A stretch of DNA of 64,000 bases from Rhizophagus irregularis (taxonomy: Eukaryota > Glomeromycota > Glomeromycetes > Glomerales > Glomeraceae), in contig NC_089450.1 of assembly GCF_026210795.1 (NCBI RefSeq), positions 1,922,001-1,986,000 on the forward strand. Direction: 5' to 3'. The notes under the pieces are model-generated. The model was given only the letters and a program-made list of their open reading frames with translations, had not been told where the DNA came from and did not search any database. Positions within the stretch are counted from its first letter, which is position 1. Each line of letters begins with the position of its first letter. A program made the translations under genes and the position numbers. Below are positions 22,035 through 35,370 of this stretch, in pieces.

Positions 22035-23637
22035 TTAAAGGTATGTCGATAAGTCACGTGAAACTGCATAACGGCCTCATCTGTGATAACGAGTCTTCAA
22101 ATATATTACGCAGTAAGGTTGGTTGCCGTAAGTAACGATTATTATATATCGAATTACAACATTTAACGGTTGTAATATTATAAACGTAAGCTGTAAATTG
22201 GCTGTAAATACTACACCATTGTGGTTAGCTAATAGATGGTAATTCTGCAATATTACGCTGTATGTTTGATGTCATAAATATTTTTATAAAATATCATTAA
22301 ATGATAATTATAATATTAAAATATTTCCCAAGAAATTCCGGAGCTTTGGCATGTCGGAGATTTTTATTCAAATAAAAACTATCATTTTATTAAAAAATTT
22401 TTTTTTTTTAGATTATAGATACATAGTTGTGAAAATTGTGGGAATTTTGTGGGAATTGTAAGAGCTTATGAGATTTAGAAGTTTGTGAGAGGTTTTGATG
22501 AAATAATTGAAATTTAAAGGGGAAAATATTATATATTTTATTTTTTAAATAATTTTGGAGCATAGATTCTGGTGCCTTTAAATACATAATTAGATTTAAG
22601 ATTGATAATATCAACCGTAAAAAATGTCATCTGGCTGAGCAGCGGAAGTTAAATGCTTTAACCGCTAAGCCGCATAAGGCTTTTGCTTTTAGAATTTGAA
22701 TTTTATTTACTGATTTTTTTTTAACTACCTGTTTCTTGTAACTTGAAATATCGAGTTTCTATTGAAGAAATTTTATCATTTCTATATCTATAACATTGTT
22801 TTAAAAAAATAAATTTTTAACAGTAATTTTCACCGTTGATCATAATAGGTTAAAGATGTGCGTAATTTATCAAGACAAAATAACCAGACAATCCTAATTC
22901 TGGCCAAATTTGTAATTCCAGCATCCGTTTGTCAGGCAAAATCTCAGCCACTGAGATGGTTAATTACCGAAAAGGAGAAATCAAATTTCGTTTCTTAAAA
23001 CAGAAAAATGGCCAGGAAATGTTCCGACTTCGCTAAGCCATTTCCGTACCGCCTATAGCAGCAAATAATCCAGGTGCTGTTTAAAAGAAATAAAATTATT
23101 AATACAAAGGATCCTCAAATATTCGAGTCGATAAGAGGTGTTAAAAAATAAGCCTCCATCGGTCCGTCCATAGTTACAATTCAACACTGCCTCATTACAT
23201 GCGGATTTCATATGATTCGATTTCATAATTAGACGAATAACGCAAACCGTGAAAAAATTGGATTAATATATAAAAGTTATGCTCATTTTATTTTAGTAAA
23301 AAATTATGTGTAACATATAAAAAAATGTTCTCAATTTGGCCACCACATTTCTGGTTAAAAATTTAATTTTTATGCTTTTCAACATCAAACCTTTCATTGA
23401 AAAATAAGACAAGATTATCAATGATTATCATAATTATAAATTAAATGACACTATACAATTTTTCTTGAAAAAAGTAATAAATATATCTAAGTATCTGAAA
23501 CAAATATTAATGTGAAAATAATGAGGAAAGTTTGTGTGGAAAAATGATGATGAAATTATACGGGAGTTCAAGTAGTGGTGTATTTTCTTTTTTAGAAACT
23601 AACATTGATAAAAATAAAAATACATTGACCCCTTTTT
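22035..23637. other. Gene-poor DNA with one tRNA-like scrap
   Basis: No gene recognised. At 22628-22680 the segment CTGGCTGAGCAGCGG...CCGCTAAGCCGC looks partly tRNA-like (D-arm-like on either strand) but has no B box. A mildly G+C-richer patch at 22900-23060 has no recognisable frame. Confidence 0.4.
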
Positions 23638-23760
23638 GTTTAAAAAAAAAACCTTTTTAAAAAAATTCGTTCTTTTTTTTTTAAAAAAAAAATTCTTCTC
23701 ATGAAAAATAATTTTTTTTTAAAAAAAACGAATTTTTTAAAAAGGCTTTTTTTTTTAAAC
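23638..23760. repeat. Long AT-rich foldback hairpin
   Basis: The left arm begins GTTTAAAAAAAAAACC at 23638. It is inverted at the right end, which finishes GGCTTTTTTTTTTAAAC at 23760. Both arms share the pattern TTTTTAAAAAAATTCGTT and the complementarity covers about 35 bp per side, with a homopolymer centre. The open frame of 63 codons that crosses it is an artefact of poly-A/T. Confidence 0.65.
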
Positions 23761-23902
23761 GAAAATACAAATTTTTTAATAACAAAAAATGCCCGTTCAA
23801 ATTTCAACTATTTTGTTTATATCCGAATACAGGGAGAAAACATAAAGTGGATATTTGGTTATACTAGACTCGAGGAAGATGGTGAATTTTAATGAAATAT
23901 TA

Positions 23903-24016
23903 GCAAATGTATCGTTCTTATACGATCAGGTGCTATGTTCTTATACGACGTATATGTCACATAATATAGGTCGTATAAGATAGTATGTCGTACACGTATA
24001 AGAACGATACATTTGC
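23903..24016. mobile_element. Mutator-like MITE with 9-bp target-site duplication
   Basis: The terminal inverted repeat GCAAATGTATCGTTCTTATA is present at 23903 and inverted at the right end, which finishes GATACATTTGC at 24016. A perfect 9-bp direct repeat, GAAATATTA, flanks the element at 23894-23902 and 24017-24025, the size typical of Mutator-like elements. The 114-bp element contains further inverted CTTATACGA motifs. Elements with a related terminal repeat occur at 45261-45339 and 52035-52249. Confidence 0.8.
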
Positions 24017-24025
24017 GAAATATTA

Positions 24026-27000
24026 CATCCCACCAACCCGCAAATCAACTTAAATAGGAAATTTGTTAATGCTAATTTATAATTCGGGCCAAATATCACG
24101 TAATTTTCACGTGACAATCGCTTAAGTGCTCGAGCTGTAGAATGTAAATATATTAAATATCAATATTAAACCATAATGCTTTGAATATTTATTAAGTATG
24201 AAAATTATGTTTAACGGATAAGTATAGGTTGACGGTCAGACATTACCATTACGTATAACTAGTGATGGATTTTTGAACTAATTAATTGGATTAAACTTTT
24301 GTTCAATCTAAATTATCCAAATTCAAATTTCATTGAACATCAGAATTTCCAATTGTTACTTTTATATTTTAGTTAATTATATATAAACACTTTATAATAT
24401 AAATAATAAAAAAAGCTTTAACTGATAAAAGTATACAAAAATGTTGGATGAAAACGATATTAATTAGAATAATAATATTTTTTAAAAAAAGAATAATATA
24501 ACTATTAAGAATTTGGGAGCAGACATTGTGTATGACGTTAAATGACATCAAATAACATCAAATTCATCAAATGACATCATCAAATGATATTGAATAGTTT
24601 TTTATTATGAAAAAAGTATAAAAATGGTAAATATAATTTAATAATATTGCAACTGACTACTTGAAATGGACTATCTCCAATTAATCCAAGACTCCAAGTC
24701 CAAATAATCTAAAAGGTTTTTAATTCAATTTCATCACTATGTATAATTACTTTTAGTTTACTAGTATAATTTCAGTTATATACTTAGCAGCCATTCATTG
24801 TATTTCATTTTAATAAATTTTTTAATGTTCATATATGTAAAATCTAGTCCTGAAATGTTCATTCTCCTCCCAAAAAAAAAACCAATAACAATTACTTTAT
24901 TTTTAAAAACATAACATTTCATGTACTCTATGATTCAGTATTTCATTTAGATATAAATTGTGGATAATTATTCGCGAAATATATTAAATGAATTTAAAAT
25001 TTACGATCAGTTATATCTATATTTTTCAAATTTTACTATATTTATTAAAAATTGTTAGTACGTACATACAATACTTTAATAAATGCGCATCAAAGGAAAT
25101 ATGAGAGTGCATAAATTCTTCACCAATTAAAAGTTCAATCGTAGATATAAGTTCGCACATGAAATGCTAAATCATCATCAAATTTTGCCTAGAATGGCCG
25201 GAATTGCCTTTTTTAGTACCAGCAAAATTTGCAACCACTGAAATCTACGCATATATGGCATACAATATATGAGAGATTAAAAATCCATAAAGTAAAAAAT
25301 TGTCTCGTTGCTCTTTTATGTTTCACCTTAAAAAGAGGTTTAAATTCTTTTAAAGGCATGTATGTCCGAGAATAAAGGCTATGAGGAGTAATTTTGTTCA
25401 CAACAGTAGGATGCAATTCTGGATTTTAATAATTCATACCGAATACCGAATCGCTCGAAAAAAACATTATGATGTATGATGCTTTCTTTATTATATAACA
25501 AAAGAAAGGTCAATTATTGCTCTAATTGAATCTCCAAATATACAAATTGCTTTAAATCCAAAAAAAAGTCATGAACAAAAGATTTTATAATACTTATCCT
25601 AAAAAAAAAAGTATAACAAAATCAGCTTGAAAAAAGCTACATAATAAAAGAATATCAATATTGATACAAAAAGAAAACACAAAAAGATTCAAAAGATAAT
25701 ATCCGTTATTAATCTTATAAATTACGCACATCGCATTTTGACATGAGATCATAATTATGCAAGCTAAATAAATTTTAACTGGCAAAACATTAAATATAAT
25801 TATTATAAAACATTAAATATAATTATTATAAAAACATTTTAAAAATATAAAATTATAAAACATTAAATATAATTAAATGAATTGTAAAGTCCCAGACCTT
25901 TTAATCTAATTTTTTATAAAAAAAAAAAAATTTTTTTTTTATATTCATAATTCATAATTATTATAAAATCAATTAATTGTCTGTAAAAATATCATGAAAT
26001 AATTACGATTTATTTTTTTAATATATACAAATAAATAAAAAAAAAAAATTACACAAAAAAAAATATCAAGTATAAAAAAATTTTTAATTTATAACATTTA
26101 TGGTAACATTTTCAAATAATAATTGTAATAATAACAAATAAACATTACGCAATTTTAAAATAAAAAAAATAGTTTTTTTTTATTTAAAAAGTAACACCAA
26201 AAAAAATAAAAAAAAAGAGTTCTCATTTATAAACAATGATATTTTTTTGTCGTTTTTTTTTTTATTTTAAAATCAAATTTTTTTTCGATTCAAAATTTAC
26301 TTATTAGGAAATGTTGATAAAAATGTGATATCAACGTGGTGTAATAATAATGCATCGTTATGTAAAGTCAATCATCCTTTTTGTATATCTTTTTTTAAAT
26401 GAATATTTTAGCTTTGTATTCTTATATTAACCTTTTCAAGGAAAAATACTTTTTTGATGATAATCGTTTCGTATTACGTTAGTATAATCTTTTCTTTCAC
26501 GGAAGAATTATGTAACGAAAAATTCGTGAAAGGTGTTACTACAATGACTTTTTTTGAAATCCTTCCTAAAAATTGAATAAAATCCTTATTGTTGAAAATA
26601 ATAATGATTCTTAATTTGAATAAATTTAAACGCGTTTCAATATGACGTATATATTGTACATATCTGACATTATCAAGAATTTCTGGAAAATCCGAAAATC
26701 GCGTAAAAAAAAAACTTTACATACTTTAACATCTTTAACATTCAACGTTTTTGACGTTATCCGCAAATTTATAAATAAATCGTTGATTATGATTTAATTA
26801 CGTCAAAATGATTCAGTAATTTTCAGGGGAGATAAAAAATTTTTTTTTACGCCCACATAATTTAAAAAAGTTTAAATTTTTTTTTTGCGTTTATTTTAAA
26901 ATAGCAAAATGTATATATATATATATATTATATATTATTTTTTTTAATTTAAATCATATGTTATAAAAAAAAAATGTAAATAAAAATAAATATTTGTATG

Positions 27001-27309
27001 TTATAAATACAGTACATTAATACAAGAATAATAATAATAATAAAGAATGTAATACCCCCCTTTGATGTGATTCTAGAGAAGAAAAAAATGAATTTTGACT
27101 TTTTTTTTTTTTTTTTTTTTTTAAATAAAAGTACAAATTTTTACATTTGTACACACAAAAAATAAATAATAATACAAAAAGAGAAAATTATATACAAAAT
27201 CAGTATCACTCAGGTGGAAATTTTTATACAAAAGAAAATTATTATAATCCAAAAAAATAAAAATGAAATCTATAAATAAAAAATAATTAATATATAATAT
27301 TTAACAAGT
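24026..27309. other. AT-rich DNA downstream of the arrestin gene
   Basis: No gene was recognised. A direct repeat of ACATTAAATATAATTATTAT occurs three times between about 25787 and 25880. Long homopolymers include a T run of about 22 at 27101-27122. The last 100-200 bp should contain the 3' UTR of the minus-strand arrestin gene. Confidence 0.4.
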
Positions 27310-29181
27310 CTAGTCATCAAAATTATAAGTATATGCTTCAAATTGAGAATGACCACGTCCACGATATGGTGGAGGAGAAGCAGGAGATCGTACAGGTACT
27401 TTCTCATTATTATGGTGGTTATTAGGAGGAGATCGTCCATCAGCATAAGGCGGTAATTTTGATGAATTAGGAGAAGGATTGGGCGAAGGCATACCATCGT
27501 AAAGATTAGGTGTGGAGATCGGTGGTATAGGAGTAGGTGGTGGTCTAGGTGGTGATTTTGGTGCTACGGTCGGACTAAGATTTGAGTGAAGGGAATTGGA
27601 AGAAGACGTAGATGGTGTTGAAGCACGTGAATAATTGTATTGAATATTATCATAAACGTTTTTTTGTTGTAAAAGATGTTGTTGTTGATGTAATAAAGCT
27701 AATTCAATCTTTTTTTTGTACAACAATAAATCATAATATTCTTCTTCAATATTATTACTAACTATAGAATCAGTGTAAGAATCACGTTTGTTTCTATTAT
27801 TTAATGGAAACTTTTTTGCATACCCTTCAGGATGATAATGAAATGGAGGTGGTAATTCGCTCGATAGTGATGGTCTCCTAGTACGTTGTTGTGGTATCAT
27901 TTGTTGTGGTATCATTTCATAATGACTTTTTTCAGAATATAAATATCGATCATTATTATTATTAATATTACTTTTATTAATATTAGTACTATTATTATTA
28001 CTATTATTAATAATATTATTAATACTAATAATATCCTTATCCCTTATATCAATACTAATTTCATCAGGATCATAAACTGATTGATTTGGAGAATAATGAC
28101 TATTATTACTATTATTAGAAGAATCATAAGGTGAAGGTGAAAGTAAATTTCTATTAATTTGAGGTGGTGAAGAAGAAAGTTGTTCATTAGGAAATTTTTC
28201 ATATATATTAGCTACTCTAACACTTTCTTCAATTTGAAAGTCCATATCAGCACCCCATAAACAAAATTTAAGACATAATTGATGAGTGATACTTATAAAT
28301 CTACCAGAATAAGTTGGTTGTACACTACGAGGTAAAAATAAGTTTATAGTATGAACACATTCTCCTTCATAATGATGAGAAAGAGGTTGTAAATATCTAA
28401 TCTCTTGTCTTGGAATCACGAGAAAAGCTGATTGTTCCTTAACATGACGAGTTTCATTTGGATTATTACATCTAAAATCCATACAAGTTTTTAAAGCAAT
28501 TTCAACCCTTTCAACACTTATACCAGGTCTTAAGAAACGAATTCTCATTGGTATAGAAACATAAGTTCCTAAATTAAAATTTTTATTTGGAGGTAAAACA
28601 AAAGTATAATCTAAACCACTTCTAGATTCTCCTCTTAATTTATAAGGAGTAGAATTTGCATTATCTAAAGATATGGTTCTTTTAAGAGGACATTGAATTT
28701 CAACAGATTGAGTTGTAGAAGAGACCAAACTTCCTTTCCTATTTACAATAGCACGTAAAGTATAATTTACCGTACCAATTTCTGATACGATCGTTTCAGG
28801 AAGATTATAAGGTAATTTCACCTTAAAAGGAATATCAAGGTGAAGAATTTGAACCTCTTCTTCGGATTCCCAAATCTTGTAAGGCTGATCAACAAGAATT
28901 TGTTCACCAGTGTATAAAGCCTTTGATCTCGCTTGAGCTTTATGCCATGATGTCCTTTCGGCACCTTTTAAGTGTAAACTTACACTTTTGATTTGATGTT
29001 GTTTTTGATAACTGAGATGTAAAACACCAGTCAAGAAACTATCCGTATCACCGAGAGTTCCTTGTTGAAAAGAAACCGAATCAGATTCATAAGAAAATGT
29101 AATATTTTTATGAGGTTTTATATATGAACTTAAAGGAGGACGATTTGTTTTTGTTGGACTTGTTGATGATGGTGAAGTCAT
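27310..29181 (-). CDS. Alpha-arrestin (ART-type ubiquitin-ligase adaptor)
   Basis: A single exon of 623 residues. Residues about 18-165 form an arrestin N-domain: GTLGDTDSFLTGVLHLSY, VSLHLKGAERTSWH, IPFKVKLPYNLPETI and NYTLRAIVNRKG. Residues about 185-345 form the C-domain: LGTYVSIPMRIRFL, VERVEIALKTCMDFRC and IRYLQPLSHHYEGE. The last 270 residues are disordered, rich in Ser, Asn and Pro, with Asn runs and Gln runs. Near the C terminus there is a PPPY motif (in SPPPYRG, a match to PPxY) and an LPPY motif. In yeast such motifs recruit the Rsp5 HECT ligase so that the arrestin directs membrane transporters to endocytosis; that role is inferred here. A T/A tract lies about 110 bp upstream of the start. 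Not linked to any neighbour. Confidence 0.85.
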   Translation of the reverse strand: MTSPSSTSPTKTNRPPLSSYIKPHKNITFSYESDSVSFQQGTLGDTDSFLTGVLHLSYQKQHQIKSVSLHLKGAERTSWHKAQARSKALYTGEQILVDQPYKIWESEEEVQILHLDIPFKVKLPYNLPETIVSEIGTVNYTLRAIVNRKGSLVSSTTQSVEIQCPLKRTISLDNANSTPYKLRGESRSGLDYTFVLPPNKNFNLGTYVSIPMRIRFLRPGISVERVEIALKTCMDFRCNNPNETRHVKEQSAFLVIPRQEIRYLQPLSHHYEGECVHTINLFLPRSVQPTYSGRFISITHQLCLKFCLWGADMDFQIEESVRVANIYEKFPNEQLSSSPPQINRNLLSPSPYDSSNNSNNSHYSPNQSVYDPDEISIDIRDKDIISINNIINNSNNNSTNINKSNINNNNDRYLYSEKSHYEMIPQQMIPQQRTRRPSLSSELPPPFHYHPEGYAKKFPLNNRNKRDSYTDSIVSNNIEEEYYDLLLYKKKIELALLHQQQHLLQQKNVYDNIQYNYSRASTPSTSSSNSLHSNLSPTVAPKSPPRPPPTPIPPISTPNLYDGMPSPNPSPNSSKLPPYADGRSPPNNHHNNEKVPVRSPASPPPYRGRGHSQFEAYTYNFDD

Positions 29182-32100
29182 TTTATTATTAAGGTAGTTA
29201 CGTTAGGTATTTAATATAATATTCGTAATATCTTGATAGATAAAAGGATGGTTAAAATTTATTCATTAAATTATTATAAAGGATTTCTTTTTTTTTGAAA
29301 AAAAAAAAATGAAATTAATTTTTTGTTTATTTCGAAATGAAAAAAAGAAGATATAACTATTAAAAATGAATGAGTTATAAAATAAAAAATTATTTTGTTT
29401 TTTTTCTTAAAAGTTTAACGAATAAGGAGAGAAAGAATTTTTTTTCTTTTTTTTTTTAAAAGAAAAAAAAAAAAGAAAAAGAGTTTTTTTGATAATGTGT
29501 ATAAGTAAGGTAAATAGTAATTTATTTTTTTTATTTTCTATTTCAACAATAGAATTTATTTTCAGATAAGAAATGGTTCGAAAAGAGTTTTTATAAAAAA
29601 AAAAGTATAGATAAAAAAAAAATTATTTTTTTTTATTCACTAGAAAAAAAAATTTTTTTACAAATATTTTGGTCAGCGTAAATGGATCACAAATTATAAA
29701 TATTTTTTTTTTATATATGCACAAAGCAAAAAAAGATAAAAATTTAATATAAAACTATCTAAAATTAAAAAAGATTAGGCTTCATGCAATTACATACATT
29801 GATACAATTGATATATGGGTTTTACGAGATTCCTGATAAAAAATGGGATTGAGCCACGTGCTGATGCAAGGGTCAGAATAGTGTAACTTATGGAATAATT
29901 CTTTTTGTTTATTTATTTTATTTAATAAATTTATATTACTGATAAGAAAAATATGCATGATTAGGAATTGTAACAAATCACACATTTATTATATGTTACG
30001 AAACATTTCTATTTATTTGTATTGTACAACAAATTCAATTTCTAAATATTTTAAAATATATATTTTAATTATATTAATATTAATAAATATATTAAATATT
30101 TTAATATTTTTCATATTTTTCGCCGAATTTTCGATCAACTGTAAATATTTTATTACACGCGAAAAAACAATAATATAAAAGATTTTAATGGTTATTTTTA
30201 CTGATAATAATTCTAATATTTTCACGTCTCTTTTTTTTAAAAAAAAAATTAAAAGAAAATTTTTTTTTCTTTATATTTTTTAAAACCACATGATATACTT
30301 TTAAAGCTTTCAATTATACTTAAAAGAGTAGTTTAAAAAGGGGGTAAAAATTTTAAAAAAAAACTTGTTTGAAAAAAAAAACACGTAAAATACTAAAACT
30401 ATGAAAACTATGAAAACTAATAAAACATATTCAATTTATATAATATTAATAACGTATTACGTAAACTATATAAACTTTAAAAAAAAAAAATTTTTTTAAG
30501 CTTTTTTTAAACTTTCATTTAAGCTTTTTTTAAACTTTTTTTTCCTTTTTTCTTACCTTTTTTTTTTAAAACAAGATGCTTAGATTTGTAAAAAACCGTT
30601 TTTAATAAAAGATATAAAAGATATAAAAGATATAAAAGATATGATAGTAAAGATAGTATTACGTTACATTCTTTTTTACATTTTTTTATGATATCTGGTA
30701 TCCCTTCATTTTCCCCCTGTGAGAAAATACAGTAGAAAAAATAGAAAAAATGAACTTCTAAATCATGACATATTTAATGATCAGGGAACGTGATAACCAA
30801 AATATTTTGTCGATTCCTTAGACGTTGTTAAATGCTGTATGAGTTTAGTATATACATTTAAACAATTATTAATGAATACTTATTTGGTTTGTCTGTAATC
30901 TATAATCCTATAGTTTATGATAAAAAAAAGAAAAGAAAAAGGAAAAAAAATAATAAAAAAAAATAATAATTTAAAATAAAAAGTAACAATAAGAATTCTT
31001 TTTAGGAAAAGTCCGACTTTTGTTTTCCAGAGATTGGGGGAAAAAGAGGAATAAGTTTAAACTTTAAAGAATGATTATTACCAGGCGCCAAGCGATAAGA
31101 AGAAATTCTTGGCAAAATGATGTTAAACAAGGGTTTAATGATGTTTGTCGTATTTCATATGAATGACATATTTTAAACTTTTTTTTTTCTCCCTTATTTT
31201 TACGGATAATTTTATTAGTTTAAGATTATAATAATAATGACATTCATAGAATCCATCTTCGTTTCGGAATTATAGAAAGTTAAATAAAGTAGAATATTAT
31301 TAAATTGAATTTGTAATTTTAGAATTATTATTTTTATTTATTATAGTAATTATTATTAATTTATATATATATATATATTGATCGATTGTCAAAGGAAATA
31401 AAAGGAAAATGGCCGATCAATTTTCAATCAATCAAAATCACATGATATTTACCTTTGTTACCTTTGTTACCTTGGATGCTTTGTACCTAATGTACTTCAT
31501 TATTAAATTTACTAAATTTACTATAGTAAATTTTTTACATTGAATGAATGAAATATTCATTCCACATTTCGAATAACAATAAAAGAATGAATGTATAATA
31601 TACGTACATGATATTGATATTGATATCGATATTATGTCTGTAACGTTATTTTTTAATATATATAATATATATTATTATTACCTTCCTTTATATGAACTTT
31701 AAATTTAAAGGATATGTAATACAATATAATTAATATATCCAAAACGAGCTTATCTATAAAAAAAAATAAACAATCATGTGGTGGAACGATAGACATCCCA
31801 AAAGATGATTTTTTTTATGGTTCGACTGGTTCGTTCTAAATGAGATGAATAATGAAGTTGATATTTGTACAATAATATCCGGGCGTACATAAATAATAAA
31901 GTTTAAATAAAAAAGAAATTTTATATCATTTTGTAAATTATTAGTTTTGCAAATATTTATCTAGCTGTCATTTTTTTTTTTAAAAGATGTTCATGATATC
32001 CGTTTTCTTTTGCCACGTTATTTTTTTACGAAAATAAAAATCTAAGAGATTTTGATATTTATGTAATCTGATTTTTATCGTTATGTTCACCTATGACAAG

Positions 32101-34898
32101 TGAACTTTTTGAAAATGTCTAATCAAATCTATATCTACATATTGATTAGATCATTGTTTATTGTTACTCAAAATGGCGGTTACAGATAATTAGATAATTC
32201 CGATCAATAATTTATTTTTAATAGGATTGGTATTAATTATTCCGATTGCATTAATAATGATAGGTAATTAATAGGTAACACTTTCCAGCTTGTTTCCTTA
32301 AGAAATTTTTTGATTCGCTAGAGATATGTCAACTAATTGCTACAAGGTATGATATTACATGGGTTATTTATCATTATTTATCATAAAAAAACAAATATTA
32401 AATTTCCTATTGGTACTCTACTTTATAATATTTTTAAAAACAAATTAATTAAAATTTCCATAAAATTTTTACATTATTAAATGCTGGAAATAATATTTAT
32501 AGAAAGTGAAGTTACAATAGTTATGAAAATAAATGTACGGAAATTTATTACGTTTCAAATGTGTATGGTGCAGAAAAAAATTACCGTAATTTAAACATAA
32601 ACTTTATAAGGAAAATAATTATGTACAGGTTTCGGGAGAGGGAATGTTAATGTGTGCAACAAATAGAAATTTTACGTCACGTACTGCGTAACAAATTGTC
32701 AAATGGTAATTTCTGTTAATAAACAAATAGTTGATGTTATTAATTCGTAATTCAACAAACCTATTATTGAAAGTTTGGTCCCGTCCGTTCAAAACGTTCT
32801 TGTATCAATGGTATCAATAAAGGTCCAATCAAATTTATTCAGCTAAAATTTTGATCTGCGTAAAGTTACGCAGATCATTATTTTTTTTCAAAATATTTTT
32901 TATTATTTTATTTTATTTTATTTTTTATTTTTTTTTTATATTTTTTTTTATTTTTTTATTTTTTTTTTTTACGCGGGAAGTAGAAAAAGTTTAAATCCCT
33001 GCATTTCTTATTTTTTGTTTTTGGTAAAAATGAAAAAAAAAATTTTCTTACTTTTTATTCAACCCTACGTTATACAGCGCATTACATAATGGCAGATCCC
33101 AGACGATTTGATTTTTCCCCTGCTTTCTTATTTACTTATGTGAATAAATTACTTTATAATGCTTGGTTCTTTAGTTCTTTCATTATTCTAGTGGTAGTTC
33201 TTGATTATTTGTTTTTTCCTCATTTTTTTATTGTTTGTTTAATTTTGTATAAATTATTTTTGTTAAAAATTGAATCCCTTTTTTTTTTCTCCTTTTAGTC
33301 TAGTTTAGTCTAGTTTTTTTTGATTATTTAAACAAAATATCAAAATATTTATTTGGTAAGTTAATTTTTCATCCTATTGTATTTCAATTAACTATTGTTT
33401 TGTTAAAAACAAGTTATGCAGCTTACATGAAAATTTTTTTTGATAGGAAAATAGTTCGGGTAAAATTTTATTTATCTAAAAAATAAAATTAATTTAGAAA
33501 TTCTTTCGGCCTTCTAAAAGAAAAAAAAAATCAAACGATTAATAATAAATGCATCAAATATTATTTATTACTTCGTTCTAATCTTTTTTAATCTTTTTTT
33601 TTTTTTCAGTTTTTTTTTTTTTTTTAACCTACAAAAAGGTATCAAAGGATTTTTCTGAAACGAATATCCTGATTATCTAAACAGCTTTGATGTTCATTTG
33701 GGAATTTTTAATTTTTAATTTTTAATTATTCTAATTCTAGATTTTTCCATAATTAGAATGATTGCTCGATTTTTACTCGATTAAGTATTAACCAAAAAAA
33801 TAAATTTCATATGAGGGGAAATAATTTTAACTATATATATATATATTTAATATACTCGTGGTTAATTAGATTTCGAACATAAGATCTGGCCATCCAAGTG
33901 AAGTGATCCAACCCATCATGTGTATATTAAACTTTAAAGATTAGAGTTTAGCCAAAAATTATAGTTAATTTTGACCGGAATTAACCCATAATTTAACCAC
34001 TTTTTAAAATTATACTTTATATATATATCGGTAACAAGGTCAAAATAAATACAGTAAAATCTAATCTTGAATTTGTATTTAACTGTTAATAGATACTGTG
34101 ACTTTTTTTAATCTACATATATATAGACTAGAACGAATCGTACAGAATTTTGTGATTATCTCATTTATTCTATTTATTCCGTAAAAAAAAATGAACGCTT
34201 TTTTTCTCAGAAGGATTGTATCAGAATTTAATAATTATAAATAAAAGTACCATTATTCAGAGATCATTATTAATTAACAAGGTACTGTATTCAATGCTAT
34301 TTTATCAAAATACATTCATTATAAATAAATTTTTAGCTTTTTACTTATATGCTGTAAATCAGATTTATAAATTTTTTTGAATGAAAATAATAAAATCGAA
34401 TTTATGGTACGTCATTTTTAATTTTATTAAATTAGAAATGAACGCATACTAAACTTTATACACTGTGATATAATAATATATTATCCAATTGATTCAACTT
34501 TAAAAATCTTCATTCTCTTAAAACTTAAGTTGTCCAAGTAAAGTGAATGTCTAGATACGAAACATGGATGGTTATGTTGTGCCTCAGATCGATTCAATTA
34601 CACTTCGGATATCCATTATCCGGATATCCGGCGGATATTTGGATTCTAAATCCATTATTACAACATCACGAAATAAATTATTAAAAAATTTATCATTATA
34701 GATGTTCATTGGCTTAATGTCCAACTGCTAAACCATTTAAATATACAGTCTTTATTTGATCATCCAAAATTATTAATATTTCAAACAACGGATTCAAACT
34801 CTACCTCTTAGAAAAAAAAAATTTATATATAAATATTTTTTTTTATTTACATATTCCTATAAAATTCACTTTTTTTTAAAAAAAATATATCAGTAATC
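29182..34898. other. Long AT-rich stretch without recognised genes
   Basis: Homopolymer-rich DNA. A 9-bp tandem repeat (GATATAAAA x about 4) lies at 30611-30642. A perfect short hairpin, GATCTGCGTAA...TTACGCAGATC, lies near 32857-32880 and is followed by a T run. An ATCCGGATATCCGG cluster lies near 34617-34640. A 69-codon frame at 33089 (MADPRRFDFSPAF...) starts well but soon becomes low-complexity hydrophobic sequence, so I do not call it a gene. The proximal part should contain the arrestin promoter. Confidence 0.4.
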
Positions 34899-35370
34899 AT
34901 GCAAAATTCGTATCCTGAATACTCCGAATACTCCGAATACCCCGAATACCTGAATACCACCCTCTTGAAGTCACTAATGATCCACCAAACGAAAACGAAT
35001 CCGTCACTTTCTTAACACATCCATCACTAACTCAACGAATTATTTCTCAACAAAATAATAACCTTTCCATGCATCAAAATCTCCAAATCCTTTCCAATTC
35101 TATTAATGCATTTGAAGAAAATATTAATAGACAACTTCAACAAAGTTAATGAACTTAAAAGGTTATTAAATCAGATAAACCAATTTATTAACGCGCAACA
35201 ACAATAACTACCACCACAACAACCTTCTATGTCTATTCGTTATGCTACGCCAACTTACCGTCATGAATGTTTTACTAATATTACCGAACAACTCGCTTCA
35301 CCGAATATTCTTCCTTGTCAACAAACAAACGTTCCTACTGAGACAATTGATAATGAAATTTTCTCCCGAT
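34899..35370 (+). pseudogene. Gln/Asn-rich family copy A, broken
   Basis: The copy starts ATGCAAAATTC after the family leader CAGTAATC and follows the intact copies (45823 and 51080) for about 270 bp. It then has frame-breaking changes near the tyrosine-rich start and in the middle. It also lacks about 85 bp that encode the RIYRNHAPRPHPYLNER block. Homology returns at TATTCGTTATGCTAC and is lost again near 35370, before the usual DYEFW end. The upstream block CCTATAAAATTCAC is conserved. No full-length product is possible. Confidence 0.75.

Noticed and set aside
22628-22680. tRNA-like segment (CTGGCTGAGCAGCGG...CCGCTAAGCCGC)
   Set aside because: It has D-arm-like sequence on both strands but no B box and no acceptor stem, so neither a tRNA nor a SINE call is supported.
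23701-23892. 63-codon frame starting MKNNFFLKKTN
   Set aside because: It runs through homopolymers of a foldback hairpin and ends at the adjacent MITE.
32857-32880. Hairpin plus T-run resembling a bacterial terminator
   Set aside because: The setting is eukaryotic, with no gene ending nearby. It is better seen as a short palindrome in AT-rich DNA.
33089-33298. 69-codon frame beginning MADPRRFDFSPAF
   Set aside because: After the first 20 residues it becomes low-complexity hydrophobic sequence from T-rich DNA. No splice-bounded continuation or known motif was found.
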